Assembly (NCBI GenBank): GCA_002686085.1
Contig: NZAC01000002.1
Location: 185,368 to 232,615 of the forward strand
Reading direction: 5' to 3'
Length of the DNA stretch: 47,248 nt
Source of the DNA: Roseibacillus sp.
GTDB lineage: Bacteria; Verrucomicrobiota; Verrucomicrobiia; Verrucomicrobiales; Akkermansiaceae
Below are positions 37,137 to 46,882 of the stretch, piece by piece (positions within the stretch are counted from its first letter, which is position 1; every line of letters starts with the position of its first letter). A program made the position numbers and the translations under genes. The notes under the pieces are model-generated. The model was not told where the DNA came from. It did not search any database and worked only from the letters and a program-made list of their open reading frames with translations.

Positions 37137-38117
37137 TCAGACGGAAGCGGAGGGAAACAACTCCTCGAGAATGCTGCTCCAAGTTCCGTTGTGCGAGGCA
37201 CCCCGGTAGTTTCTCAGGTGATTTGTGGCATTTTCGAGGAGCTGACTGCAGAAGTGGGGTTCGGATTCGCCTCGATGGAGGAGGCTGCTGAGTGCTTTCG
37301 TGTCGCCAAAGGGGAAAAGCCCCGGGTAGTCCTCTCCCAGCAGGCTGGTGGAGGCATCGTTACGGGAGGCCACTATCGGGATTTGTGCGGCGGCCGCCTC
37401 GTTCATGGCGCATCCCCCCCCTTCCTGCAAAGAGGTGAGAGCGAAGAGGTTACTGGAAGCGATGAGTCGGAAGGCCTCCTCTGTTTCGAGAGGCCCAAGC
37501 CACTTGTAGCGCGGGTTTTCTGCCTCCTCGCGTTCGACCTCAGCAGCAAATTGTTCCTCCAGGATAGATCCGGCGTGGAGGACACGAATTCTTGAAGTAG
37601 GAGGGAGAAGTCTGGAGGCCCGGGCTGTGCGCATAGGGTCTTTCACGGCTCGAAGGTGGCCGACTACACATACCAAAAAATCGTTTCCACTCTGCTGGTG
37701 GCTTTTCCTCAGGGCAGGATGGTCGGGGGCGGAGAGGGGGATAACACGAGCCTTGATCTGATGATGTTCAGGGAGATGGGCAAGCGCTTTGTCGTGATAA
37801 ACCACGATACGGTCAGCCATCTGGAGTGAGGAAAGAGAGTTTGGTGAGAGGCTGGGGTAGAGATCAGTCCCCGTGAGGGCTACGACCACTGGAGTTTGGC
37901 CGTGGTTATGACACTGTGCCACGGCACGGTGGCTCTTCTCCGCGTTTAGGGCGACCAGGAGATCAACATTTTCGCTCTCCCATTCAGAGGCCATTCGTAC
38001 TTCGTGACCTAGAGCCGAGAGTTCAGCGGCCCAGCGTATCGCACTACTGGTGTTCCCGTTGTTCAGGGAGCCGGGAGACACGATAAGAATGTTCAAGACT
38101 CGCAACTTTAAGGCCAT
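37137..38117 (-). CDS. SenB-like selenosugar synthase family glycosyltransferase
   Basis: A 326-residue GT4-type protein. The N-terminus ILIVSPGSLNNGNTSSAIRW, then LSALGHEVRMASEWESENVD, LLVALNAEKSH, VVALTGTDLYPSL, VCVVGHLRAVKDPMRTARAS, SRIRVLHAGSILEEQFA, NPRYKWLGPLE and the late LLGEDYPGLFPFGDTKALSS correspond closely to the TIGR04348 family as I remember it. SenB in that family joins selenophosphate to a UDP-sugar, making a selenosugar for selenoneine. The partner genes senA and senC are not in the window, so the role here is unproven; an ordinary glycosyltransferase is possible. The ATG at 38117 was chosen over a TTG at 38132 because family members start close to the first strand. Confidence 0.8.
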   Translation of the reverse strand: MALKLRVLNILIVSPGSLNNGNTSSAIRWAAELSALGHEVRMASEWESENVDLLVALNAEKSHRAVAQCHNHGQTPVVVALTGTDLYPSLSPNSLSSLQMADRIVVYHDKALAHLPEHHQIKARVIPLSAPDHPALRKSHQQSGNDFLVCVVGHLRAVKDPMRTARASRLLPPTSRIRVLHAGSILEEQFAAEVEREEAENPRYKWLGPLETEEAFRLIASSNLFALTSLQEGGGCAMNEAAAAQIPIVASRNDASTSLLGEDYPGLFPFGDTKALSSLLHRGESEPHFCSQLLENATNHLRNYRGASHNGTWSSILEELFPSASV

Positions 38118-38318
38118 CCATGGGAGACGCAATCATGGAGGCAAGGTTCCCCGTAATGAGCTTACTCTGCGGCGGCTGTGAGCCCATCGGTAAGAGAGTC
38201 ATGCTGAGGCGCAGGGCAGGCCTGCCAGAGCGTCTCAACCCGTTTCCCATCCAATTGGGGCAGTCATATTCTGAGGCAATATTGACGAGGGATTCAGAAT
38301 TGGTTTTGGTGGTCCATC

Positions 38319-39314
38319 ATGAAATTTGAGTATCTTCGAGTCCTTTTCCTGGGGTTTATTCTGACTACTCCTATCTGCGGGGCGGAAGGGTTGCAGGTGA
38401 CCGAGACAGAGGAGGCCATAACGATAACCCGTGGGGATGTGATGGTTCTGACCTACCACAAGGCAGAGGTACTTCCTCCCGAGAAGGCAGACCCCATTTA
38501 TAAGAGGAGTGGATTTATTCACCCTCTATGCGCTCCGAATGGGGAGCCGGTAACTGGTATTCATCCTGCGGATCATTACCATCATCTCGGGCTCTGGCAT
38601 GCCTGGGTGAAGACCAAGCATGGCAAGGACACTCCAGATTTCTGGAATCTGAGAGGCAGGACGGGGCGGGTTCGGTATGTGAAGACGATCATTCTCCATG
38701 AGGGTTCGGACAAGGACTCCTCGGTTGGATTCGTGGTGGAGCAAGAGCAGGTGGCCTACAAGGGACAGCGCAAGGCGGAGACCGTTGTTCTCAAGGAGCA
38801 GTTTGGGATCCGGGTCGAGTATGTGGATGGGGAGAATCGGGTGAGATATCGTATCAAGCAGACCAACGTGAGCAGCGAGAGCCTGATGCTTCCTGCCTAT
38901 CGCTACGGAGGTGGCCTCGCCTATCGGGCGCCGCACCATTGGGACCGCACCAATAGTGATTATCTCACCTCCGAGGGGCTGGACCGCACCAATAGTCATG
39001 CCACCCGGGCCAGATGGGTGGCAATGTGGGGGCCGACAGCGAAGGGACTTTCCACCTTCACGGTCCTGATACATCCGGAGAATCGGGACTTCCCCCAGCG
39101 TCTGAGAACCTGGCCTCCGAGCAGTCACAACGGAGCGATTTTTTTCAATGTTGTTCCAACGCAGGAAAAGGCATGGGAGATCAGGCCGGGGGAACAGATC
39201 TCAGAATCTTATCTTCTTACCGTAAGTGATGGGAAGCCGGATAAGGGCAAGATCGAGAAGGCGTGGAAGGCTTGGGCGGGTGATGCCCTGAGGACCCTCG
39301 AGTCGCTGAAATAA
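38319..39314 (+). CDS. DUF6807 (PmoA-like) exported protein
   Basis: A 331-residue protein with a signal peptide (ending near PICGAEG). Family text includes YKRSGFIHPLCAPNGEPVTG, DHYHHLGLWHAW (a histidine cluster), WNLRGRTGRVRY, LPAYRYGGGLAYRAPHHW, YLTSEGLDRTNSHATRARWV and HPENRDFPQRLRTWP. Functions are unknown; the family is named after a gene next to methane monooxygenase in some entries but is widespread in PVC polysaccharide-use clusters. It is followed 39 bases later by a sulfatase on the same strand, so a two-gene operon is likely. A short in-frame repeat lies inside the gene. Confidence 0.9.
   Translation: MKFEYLRVLFLGFILTTPICGAEGLQVTETEEAITITRGDVMVLTYHKAEVLPPEKADPIYKRSGFIHPLCAPNGEPVTGIHPADHYHHLGLWHAWVKTKHGKDTPDFWNLRGRTGRVRYVKTIILHEGSDKDSSVGFVVEQEQVAYKGQRKAETVVLKEQFGIRVEYVDGENRVRYRIKQTNVSSESLMLPAYRYGGGLAYRAPHHWDRTNSDYLTSEGLDRTNSHATRARWVAMWGPTAKGLSTFTVLIHPENRDFPQRLRTWPPSSHNGAIFFNVVPTQEKAWEIRPGEQISESYLLTVSDGKPDKGKIEKAWKAWAGDALRTLESLK
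38942..38996 (+). repeat. Two identical 16-base units inside the DUF6807 gene
   Basis: The unit GGACCGCACCAATAGT occurs at 38942-38957 and 38981-38996, exactly 39 bases apart, so the repeat is in frame and gives DRTNS twice. The second copy sits in the conserved region next to TRARW. Confidence 0.8.
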
Positions 39315-39353
39315 TTTAGGTGTCCTTGATTTCGGTGTATTCGACAAGTCGAT

Positions 39354-40916
39354 ATGAAGACCCTCCTTTTTTTCCTCAGCCTAACAGTATTAACAGTGGA
39401 GCTCGGAGCAGCCCGCCCCAACATCCTGCTTATTCTCACTGATGACCACCGGTGGGATGCCCTCAGCGCTAAGGGGCATCCCTTCCTCGAGACTCCTCAT
39501 CTCGACCGGCTTCTCCAGGAGGGGGTAGATTTCACAAACGCCTTCGTCACGACTTCACTCTGCTCTCCCAGCCGGGCATCCATTATCACTGGACGCTATG
39601 CGCACAACCATGGGGTGGTAGACAACTACCACCCAGTCCGTGACGACCTGACCTTCTTCCCGGAGTTGCTGCAGAAGGTGGGATATGAAACGGCTTTTGT
39701 GGGGAAGTGGCACATGGGAGATACTGATGAGAAACAGCGGGGATTTGATCACTGGGTAAGTTTCAAGGGGCAGGGCGTATACTGGCCATTCGACGAGGGC
39801 CTCAAGGTAAAGGGGCGCTATGTGCCGCAAGCCAACCGGACCGGTTTCAATGTGAATGGAACTCGGGTGGCGCAGAAGGGCTACATTACCGACGAGCTCA
39901 CGGACTATGCCCTGGAGTGGATGCGGCCGCGTATTGAGACGGGAGGAGATCAACCGGAAAATCGCAAGCCTTGGTTTCTCTACGTCTCACATAAGGCAGT
40001 GCACGCCGACTTCCTTCCTCCCAATCGCCATGCGTTCAAATACGAGAAGGAGCCTTTCCAGCCTCCGTCTACGTGGGCGGACAAGCCAGAGGCCTTTCGG
40101 GATGTGCCCCGCTGGGTACAGAACCAGCGTAACTCGCGGCATGGTGTGGAATTTGCCTATTACATGAATCTCGATCTTGAGAAATACTACAAACGGTATT
40201 GTGAGACGATTGTTGCTGTGGACGAAAGTGTCGGCAGGCTGGTGAAAGCGTTGAACGCTAAGGGGGCTCTGGAAAATACCCTCGTTATTTATATGGGTGA
40301 TAATGGGTTTCTCTTCGGAGAGCATGGCCTGATCGACAAGCGCTGTGCCTACGAGGAGTCGATGCGTATTCCCATGATTGCTCGCTGGCCTGGAGGGCTC
40401 AAGTCCGGGGGAAAAGTGCAGCAAATGGTGGCTAATATTGATGTGGCTCCGACGCTTCTGGCAGCGGCTGGGAGTTCTATTCCTGACTCAATGGATGGGA
40501 GGAACTTTCTTCCTCTTGCGGCTCGGGCTCCTTCTGGAGAGAAGGTGGAATGGCGCCGGGAACTGCTCTATGAGTATTACTGGGAACGAAATTATCCGCA
40601 AACACCCACGGTGCATGCCCTCCGGGGAGATCGCTTCAAGTATATCCGTTACCATGGGGTCTGGGATGTTGATGAGCTCTATGACCTCGAAAGTGACCCT
40701 CGTGAGCAGAAAAATCTGATTAATGATCCGGCCTACAGGGGACAGGTGGAAGAGATGAACAAGAGGCTCTTTTCTCAACTTGGGGCTACCTCAGGAATGT
40801 CGATCCCTCTCTTGGGGGATCGAGGAAGGCAGTTCTACCATCGTAAGATCGATGGAGGGAAAGGCGCTCCTTTTCCCAGCTGGTTCTATCGGCCGGCGGG
40901 AACCGATGGGAAGTAG
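39354..40916 (+). CDS. Exported formylglycine-dependent sulfatase
   Basis: A 520-residue type I sulfatase with a signal peptide (residues 1-19). NILLILTDDHRWDA gives the metal aspartates; CSPSR (C70-R74), within TTSLCSPSRASIITGRYAHN, is the formylglycine motif; GKWHMG, SHKAVHADF and YMGDNGFLFGEHGLIDKR complete the active site. The layout and length resemble N-acetylglucosamine-6-sulfatase-like and heparan-type sulfatases. The likely role is desulfation of an algal or animal polysaccharide. Second gene after DUF6807, gap 39 bases. It differs in length and subtype from the sulfatase at 26244. Confidence 0.95.
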   Translation: MKTLLFFLSLTVLTVELGAARPNILLILTDDHRWDALSAKGHPFLETPHLDRLLQEGVDFTNAFVTTSLCSPSRASIITGRYAHNHGVVDNYHPVRDDLTFFPELLQKVGYETAFVGKWHMGDTDEKQRGFDHWVSFKGQGVYWPFDEGLKVKGRYVPQANRTGFNVNGTRVAQKGYITDELTDYALEWMRPRIETGGDQPENRKPWFLYVSHKAVHADFLPPNRHAFKYEKEPFQPPSTWADKPEAFRDVPRWVQNQRNSRHGVEFAYYMNLDLEKYYKRYCETIVAVDESVGRLVKALNAKGALENTLVIYMGDNGFLFGEHGLIDKRCAYEESMRIPMIARWPGGLKSGGKVQQMVANIDVAPTLLAAAGSSIPDSMDGRNFLPLAARAPSGEKVEWRRELLYEYYWERNYPQTPTVHALRGDRFKYIRYHGVWDVDELYDLESDPREQKNLINDPAYRGQVEEMNKRLFSQLGATSGMSIPLLGDRGRQFYHRKIDGGKGAPFPSWFYRPAGTDGK

Positions 40917-40942
40917 CTCGAGAGAGATCAGGCTTTCGGCCT

Positions 40943-42853
40943 CTAATCCGAGAGGCGTCTGATGATCTCATCCACGTCGTAGACGCTTCCTCCCCATGAC
41001 CCTCCTGAGGCATTCTGGAGGGCCGCCCAGAGCCTGGTGTCATCGGGAAGCCGGGGGTCAGGAGCAAGGTTGGGATGAATTTCTCGACTGAGAAATTCCT
41101 CTTGGTCACCCATATAATCGGCCGTGCCAACCAGCTTCCGGGTGTCGATATAGAGCTGGATGGGATCTCCGTCCCGCAATTTGCCGAGGGGTCCTCCGGC
41201 GAGTGCTTCGGGGGAGGCATGACCAAGACATGGACCGGTGGAAACTCCTGAGAAGCGGCCATCCGTGAGGACCGCAACGTTTTTTCCAATGGAGGCATAC
41301 CTCAAAGTCGAAGTCACCTGATAGGTTTCTGGCATGCCGGCTCCCAGTGGGCCCAAGCCCGCGAGAACCAGAACGTCTCCTTCCTTCACCCGGTCGTCCC
41401 CTGTGGACTTGAGGGCGGTGATGGCGGCTTCCTCGGAGACGAAGACCCGGGCTGGGCCCTCGTGGAGGAAGACCCCTTTTTCATCCAGAAGTTCAGGAGC
41501 AATAGCAGTACTCTTGACCACGGCACCATCGGGAACGAGGTTGCCTTGAACGAAGGTCACAGTACTGGGAAAGGCCTCGCTGGGAGCCTTGATCACATCC
41601 CCGGAGTCAATTCTGTCCAGAGTCATGAGCTTCTCCTTGTAGATCTGGCGTCGCTGGGATTGTTCCCACCATTCCAGGTTTTCACCCAGAGTTCTTCCCG
41701 AGACGGTTGGGGCCTCAAGTTTCAGGAGATCGTGATCCCTGAGGTGGAGCATCACCTCTGGAACTCCACCAGCGAGGAAAACCTGAACGGTCGCGTAGCC
41801 GTGAGGGCCATTTGGCAGGGCGTCTACCAGTCGGGGGACCTTCTGGTTGATATGTTGCCAGTCTTTTACGGTGGGCCGTGGCAATTTCGCAGCATGAGCG
41901 ATGGCGGGGATATGCAGGATCAGGTTGGTAGATCCTCCGAACGCTGCATGAAGGACCATGGCGTTATGGAGAGAGGCTTCAGTGAGAATGGAAGAAAGTG
42001 GGGTCTTGTTTCTGGTAAGGTTCAGGAGGGCGAGAGCAGAGCGCCGGGCCATGTCTCTCCATGCTTCTGACCCGCTGGGGGCAAGGGCAGAATGAGGGAG
42101 AGTCATCCCGAGGGCTTCTGCGACGACCTGAGTAGTGGCGGCGGTGCCAAGGAACTGACATCCACCTCCCGGCGAGCCGCAGGAGCGACAGGCGGTTTCC
42201 GAGGCAGCCTCGAGATCGATTTCGTTGTGAGCAAACCGGGCACCCACCGACTGTACCTTGGCGAGGTCCTCTCCTTCCTCGGAGAGGAGGGTAACTCCCC
42301 CCGGCACCAGAATGCCGGGCAGGTGACCGTTGCCTGCAAGAGCCATCATCATGGCGGGTAATCCCTTGTCACAGGTTGCCACCCCCAGCATCCCCTTTGC
42401 AGTCGGTAGCGAGCGGGTAAGGCGGCGAAGGACTGTAGCCGCATCATTACGGTAGGCGAGGGAATCGAACATCCCGGTCGTACCCTGCGACCGGCCGTCG
42501 CAGGGATCGCTGCAAAATACCGCGAACGGTATGGCTCCTGCGGACTTGAATACCTCTGCGGCCTCTTCCATGAGAAGAGACACCTCCCAGTGCCCGGTGT
42601 GCAGACCGAGAGCGGTGGGAGTGCCATCAGGCTTGCGGATGCCGCCTGAGGTTGAAAGCATGAGAAACTCGGGACTTCCAAGGGAAGAGGGATCCCAGCC
42701 CATCCCAGCATCCTGAGTCCATCCAAAAACGTCCCCGCTCGGCGAGGACTGCAGGAATGATCCTGTGAAGGGGAGGGCGCCCGTAGGCCCAGACGCAGTG
42801 GTCCGGATAACGAAGATATCCTCGGAGTTAGAATCAAGAATCGGATCGAACAT
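40943..42853 (-). CDS. Sugar-acid dehydratase of the YjhG/YagF (IlvD/Edd) family
   Basis: A 636-residue iron-sulfur dehydratase. The N-terminus [70 protein letters not shown] and [20 protein letters not shown] match E. coli YjhG, a D-xylonate dehydratase, as I remember it; [16 protein letters not shown] and [20 protein letters not shown] are also family marks. The cysteines in SDPCDG, TCDKG and GGCQF bind the cluster. The product would be 2-keto-3-deoxy-xylonate. The gene lies 129 bases downstream of a fumarylacetoacetate-hydrolase-family gene that could take the next step. Exact substrate inferred. Confidence 0.93.
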   Translation of the reverse strand: MFDPILDSNSEDIFVIRTTASGPTGALPFTGSFLQSSPSGDVFGWTQDAGMGWDPSSLGSPEFLMLSTSGGIRKPDGTPTALGLHTGHWEVSLLMEEAAEVFKSAGAIPFAVFCSDPCDGRSQGTTGMFDSLAYRNDAATVLRRLTRSLPTAKGMLGVATCDKGLPAMMMALAGNGHLPGILVPGGVTLLSEEGEDLAKVQSVGARFAHNEIDLEAASETACRSCGSPGGGCQFLGTAATTQVVAEALGMTLPHSALAPSGSEAWRDMARRSALALLNLTRNKTPLSSILTEASLHNAMVLHAAFGGSTNLILHIPAIAHAAKLPRPTVKDWQHINQKVPRLVDALPNGPHGYATVQVFLAGGVPEVMLHLRDHDLLKLEAPTVSGRTLGENLEWWEQSQRRQIYKEKLMTLDRIDSGDVIKAPSEAFPSTVTFVQGNLVPDGAVVKSTAIAPELLDEKGVFLHEGPARVFVSEEAAITALKSTGDDRVKEGDVLVLAGLGPLGAGMPETYQVTSTLRYASIGKNVAVLTDGRFSGVSTGPCLGHASPEALAGGPLGKLRDGDPIQLYIDTRKLVGTADYMGDQEEFLSREIHPNLAPDPRLPDDTRLWAALQNASGGSWGGSVYDVDEIIRRLSD

Positions 42854-42982
42854 TGGGAGAAGAGCCGGCTCGTGTCCGGTTTCTAATAAGGTTTCCAGAA
42901 GTGTTCCCGTTGCTGAGAGAAGAATTCTGCAGATGTGGGTTAGCCGATGATGGGTGAAGGGTTACGAATTAGCGATTCATCT

Positions 42983-43846
42983 CTACCCGGATGACTGGAT
43001 GTCGCTGGCCATGGCGACGGTATTTTCCAGAGTCCCTATGCCGGAGATTGATATTCGGATGATGTCACCGGGCTGGAGGGTAAATGGATGGTCGGGAACA
43101 ATGCCAGTGCCGGTCATGAGCAAAGCCCCGTCAGGAAAATCGTTGTCCTGAAAAAGAAAGCCAGCCAGTTCCTCGTAGCTGCGCTTCAGCTGGGAGAGAG
43201 TCGTTGTTCCCTGAAAGGCATCATCTCCGTTCCTCGAGATGCGGAGACTAATTTCGGTTTCGGGTCCGGGTAGGCTTCCGACCAGGAGGCAGGGCCCAAG
43301 AGAGGCGGAGCCGCTGTAAACTTTTGCCTGGGGAAGATAAAGCGGGTTCTCTCCTTCAATAGAGCGCGAACTCATGTCGTTGCCTACGGTTGCCCCGAAG
43401 ACCTGCCCTTCCCTGTTGATGGCAAGGGTGAGTTCGGGCTCGGGAACATCCCATTCGGAGTCCGAACGAATACCTACCGGCTCTCCAGGATTCTGAATCC
43501 TTCTTGCAGTTGCCTTGAAGAAGAGCTCGGGGCGATCAGCGTCATAGACGAGATCGTAAAATCTATCGCCTCCAGCCTGCTCGCTCTCTTCCATGCGAGC
43601 GGTGCGACTACGATAGTAGGTGACTCCCGCTGCCCACACTTCCTGAGAGCCCACCGGAGCCAGAAGGCGGGAAGAGTCCTCGTCCGAGGCCTCCCCTTTT
43701 TCCCAAGCTTGCCCCAGAAGAGCAAGGGGGTCGGAGGAGCGGAATACTTCATCAATGGACAATGAAACATCCCGTAGAGCCCGCTCATGAGCGAGCCGTA
43801 TCCCCGATGGGGTTCGATAGAGGAGGAACATGCTGGTATCCTCCAA
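42983..43846 (-). CDS. Fumarylacetoacetate hydrolase family protein, probable 2-keto-3-deoxy-sugar-acid dehydratase
   Basis: A 287-residue protein. VWAAGVTYYRSRTARMEESE, RPELFFKATARRIQNPGEPV, WDVPEPELTLAINREGQVFG (metal-binding acidic residues) and VGNDMSSRSIEGENPLYLPQ followed by AKVYSGSASLGP mark the FAH fold of the type acting on 2-keto-3-deoxy-pentonates, which yields alpha-ketoglutarate semialdehyde. With the YjhG-like gene next on the strand it forms two consecutive steps of the Weimberg route for xylose or arabinose acids. It lies 51 bases downstream of the CHAT gene, so it may share that transcript, though functions differ. A dehydrogenase for the semialdehyde is not in the window. 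Confidence 0.88.
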   Translation of the reverse strand: MEDTSMFLLYRTPSGIRLAHERALRDVSLSIDEVFRSSDPLALLGQAWEKGEASDEDSSRLLAPVGSQEVWAAGVTYYRSRTARMEESEQAGGDRFYDLVYDADRPELFFKATARRIQNPGEPVGIRSDSEWDVPEPELTLAINREGQVFGATVGNDMSSRSIEGENPLYLPQAKVYSGSASLGPCLLVGSLPGPETEISLRISRNGDDAFQGTTTLSQLKRSYEELAGFLFQDNDFPDGALLMTGTGIVPDHPFTLQPGDIIRISISGIGTLENTVAMASDIQSSG

Positions 43847-43897
43847 TCTTAGCTTTCAGTTATCAAGTTCCAGATAGCTGACACAGATGGGGAAAGA

Positions 43898-46882
43898 TTA
43901 TCCTTTCTGCCACTTTCTTGTGGTCAGGAATACAACTACTGCGGCGACTGCGAGTAGAATTGCCCACCGGGTCCGGGAGGCTTCCCTGAATTCCGGCATT
44001 GCCACCAAGGGCTCGATCGGTCCTCGCTGGCAGAGGACGAAGCAACCGTATCGAAGAACAGCCTCCTCGAGAGCGGCATCATCGGTAGTATCGACACTAG
44101 ACAGGTTGCGTCTCTGGGTCTCCCAGACGGCTTGGCCAATACGGTCGGTAGTAAGGGCTAATTGATACATCTCCCTCATGAAGGAGGGGGTGCTTTCGTC
44201 CGAAACGGGCCAGAGACTCAGGAGAATCGCGGAACTCCCCGCCAGAGAAAACCCCCGCCTCAGGCCCAGGACCCCTTCTCCCCGAACCGATTCTCCCATT
44301 CCAGAGTCACATGAGGAGAGAGTTACCAGACGAGTTTCTGCAAGGGGGAGTCTTCTCACCTCATTCGAGAAAAGAATTCCATCCCGGTCGAAGGGGACGG
44401 AGACTCCCTGAGAGCGCTGGAAGTGGGCTCTTTTGGCTTCGGTAAGAACGAGTCCACTCCGGTAGAAGTGATCCGGAGCTTGGTCGTAATCCTGCAACTC
44501 GTTGAGGGTGGTTCGCTCCGAGGAAGGCAAAAGAAAGGCGTGGGTGGCAAGATGTAGAACGGCAGGGCTGCCAGACATGCTGCGGAGGTCCTGCTCGCTG
44601 GAATTAGTGAGTTTTTTGGAAGCTGCATTGGACGGCATGATTTTTTCCAGCATACCCAGCTCTCTCCGTACTCCGGGGATATCCGGAAGCGCATTAATAG
44701 TCTGGAGAATAATTTCACTGAGTTGGTCGGATGAGCGGTCCTTTGTTCTCGCAGGGAACTTCTGCGCTTCAAATTCCGGAACCCCGATCAAAGACCAGGC
44801 TCCCTCCCGGAGTGAGGGGCCTTCGCGTTCAACGAGAAGGTCCCTTGCGCTGGTGTAGTAAACGAGCTGTCGGTATTTTTCCGAGAGCAAGCGACCACTT
44901 TTGTCCATGAGGACTGCAAAGGAGAGGAAGTTGAGCTCGGCGTCAGGGGAGATCGCCACGGTCTGGATTTCGGTCGGCAGGCAGGCAGCAACAGGCGACC
45001 AGAACAGGTCGTGGAGGCGCTGGAGAGCGGAACTTAGGCGTAGAGAAGGTGGAGCGGCTGTGGGCTCCATCCCAAGAAGATGGGTCCGGTAGCGAAGTCG
45101 ACTTTTCATCACATCGAGCCAGGTCGTTAAATCCCTGTTGGTTCCCAGGGAAATCCATTTGGGAGGGCCCTCCGGGAGAATCAGGATCGCTCCGTAGGAG
45201 AGGCTGTCAGGACCGGTTTTGCCCAGGTCATTAAAGCGGACGTAATCAACGAAGGCCGAGCCCGGAGAAAGGCTCACCTGAATATCCTTCCAGCTGACTT
45301 GTGTGCTTTCCTTGGCCGAAAAGGCGGTGTGATTTCTGAGCCGTGTCTCGAGAGAAGTAATCTCATCATGGACAGCCGAAACCCTCTTCTGGTCCTCATT
45401 TCGGAAAAGGAGGTCATCAAGTTCTCTCTGCTTCTCTTCAAAATCCATCCGTAGCCGGGCAAGTTCCGGATTGCTCTCGGATGCCTGCTTTTCTTCCAGA
45501 AGGCTGTCGATGATACGGGCTTTCGTCTTGAGGATGGTATTGGCGATGAGTTCGGGATCCTGCCCCAGCGAACACGGAATCGTAAGAAGATGATTCTCGC
45601 GCAGCCAGTTGAGACGCTGACGCTCCGTCCCGAAGGAGATAATATCATCGAAGAGCTCTAGAGCGTGCGTGGTAAGCTCTTCGGTTTTTTCTGCAAGGGC
45701 GTCAGGTAACGAATTCGAACGGAAAAGGCTCTCCAGATAATTGAGTTCGGCCTCGATATAAGCCTGATGGTGCACGCCAACGGACTCACGGTAAAGATCC
45801 GCTGATCTTCGGTAATGACGCTGTGCTTTGTGGTGATTCCCGAGCTGCTGCTGGGCGAAGCCGAGATTGGTGTGGTAGGGCCCGAGCGAGGGGTGCCGCT
45901 CGCCCAGTAACTCGAGGGAGATTGTCAGTGCTTCCTCGAAGAGGTCCCGGGCTCTGGCCGGTTGGCGATCCTCCAGTTCAAGGGTGCCGAGGTTCGAGAG
46001 GTGCGATGCCAGAGTCAGGTCATTTACTCTGGAGCGGTTCATTTGCCTGGTGAGCAGAGTTGCTTCCTCGAGATAACCGCGGGCGACATCAAAGGACTGG
46101 GCTCCAAGGCGCAGGAGCGAAAGGCCGATCTGACCTGTAAGGCTTACAACGTCGGGGTGTTCTTTCCTCAGGGATCCGCCCGCAAGCGCGTGCTCTCGGG
46201 CGCGCTCCAGATGCTCAGCGGCCTTGGCGTAGCTGCGCATGACGTAGAAGTAACGGCCAAGGCATTCGTGCTGGAACCGGAGAGCATCCCTGTCGTTTCC
46301 AGCCTGGCCCAGAGTTTCATGGAAGATTCGCCCTGCCTCCTCATAGCGACCAGTGGTGAGATAGATCAGTCCCAGATGATTCTGGCTGGCCGAGAGCCAC
46401 GGCTCTCTCTCAGACTCTTCAACTTGTTCGTGCTGCTCGATTGCTCCAAGGAGGGATTGCTGAGCCTCCTGATAGAGCCCGGCTTTTCCCTCGGCCCTTC
46501 CAAGCTCGTCAAGAATACCGGCGAGAGCCTCGGCGCCGAAGTTACCTTCGGTTGCGAGATCACGGGCGAGGCGCAGGTGCTCGAGGGCCGAGTCGAACAG
46601 CTGGAGTCTAGCCTCCACGCTCCCTCTGCCCTGAAGGGAGAGAGCCCAGGTCAGGCGAGCCTCCTTCGTTTCACTCGTGCGGACCTCTTCACGCCATTGT
46701 TGTTCCAGCTCCACCAGTAACGGGAGAGCCTTCTCGAATTTGCCGAGGGCGAGGAGCTCACCCACTTCAAGAGGATCCTCCGCCATCGAGAGCGGGAGCG
46801 AGGACATCAGCCCGGCGAAGATCCAGCCCTGGAGCTTCGTCGGGTGGGCCCTTACGGGTGGACAAGAATCTGGTAGAAGCAT
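43898..46882 (-). CDS. TPR-CHAT protease-like protein with C-terminal membrane anchor
   Basis: A 994-residue protein. Residues about 40-400 are TPR repeats (for example YLTTGRYEEAGRIFHETLGQ and QQQLGNHHKAQRHYRRSADL). About 640-960 is a CHAT domain of the caspase superfamily with the histidine in LHLATHAF (H781) and the cysteine in LSSCDSGMGE (C858), followed by GVLGLRRGF. A single membrane segment at 973-987 followed by a short basic tail (TRKWQKG) makes it look tail-anchored. The N-terminus has a possible signal peptide (IFAGLMSSLPLSMA). The start overlaps the end of the upstream truncated gene by 31 bases. TPR-CHAT proteins are proteases in signalling or defence; here the partner is unknown. 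Confidence 0.9.
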   Translation of the reverse strand: MLLPDSCPPVRAHPTKLQGWIFAGLMSSLPLSMAEDPLEVGELLALGKFEKALPLLVELEQQWREEVRTSETKEARLTWALSLQGRGSVEARLQLFDSALEHLRLARDLATEGNFGAEALAGILDELGRAEGKAGLYQEAQQSLLGAIEQHEQVEESEREPWLSASQNHLGLIYLTTGRYEEAGRIFHETLGQAGNDRDALRFQHECLGRYFYVMRSYAKAAEHLERAREHALAGGSLRKEHPDVVSLTGQIGLSLLRLGAQSFDVARGYLEEATLLTRQMNRSRVNDLTLASHLSNLGTLELEDRQPARARDLFEEALTISLELLGERHPSLGPYHTNLGFAQQQLGNHHKAQRHYRRSADLYRESVGVHHQAYIEAELNYLESLFRSNSLPDALAEKTEELTTHALELFDDIISFGTERQRLNWLRENHLLTIPCSLGQDPELIANTILKTKARIIDSLLEEKQASESNPELARLRMDFEEKQRELDDLLFRNEDQKRVSAVHDEITSLETRLRNHTAFSAKESTQVSWKDIQVSLSPGSAFVDYVRFNDLGKTGPDSLSYGAILILPEGPPKWISLGTNRDLTTWLDVMKSRLRYRTHLLGMEPTAAPPSLRLSSALQRLHDLFWSPVAACLPTEIQTVAISPDAELNFLSFAVLMDKSGRLLSEKYRQLVYYTSARDLLVEREGPSLREGAWSLIGVPEFEAQKFPARTKDRSSDQLSEIILQTINALPDIPGVRRELGMLEKIMPSNAASKKLTNSSEQDLRSMSGSPAVLHLATHAFLLPSSERTTLNELQDYDQAPDHFYRSGLVLTEAKRAHFQRSQGVSVPFDRDGILFSNEVRRLPLAETRLVTLSSCDSGMGESVRGEGVLGLRRGFSLAGSSAILLSLWPVSDESTPSFMREMYQLALTTDRIGQAVWETQRRNLSSVDTTDDAALEEAVLRYGCFVLCQRGPIEPLVAMPEFREASRTRWAILLAVAAVVVFLTTRKWQKG

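Noticed and set aside
45962-46720. Plus-strand open frame of 252 codons.
   Set aside because: Antisense to the TPR part of the CHAT gene; its long open length follows from the codon pattern of that gene.
43898-46882. TPR-CHAT protein as part of a type III-E CRISPR system (Csx29-like).
   Set aside because: No repeat array and no Cas gene lie anywhere in the window, and the protein has a membrane anchor.
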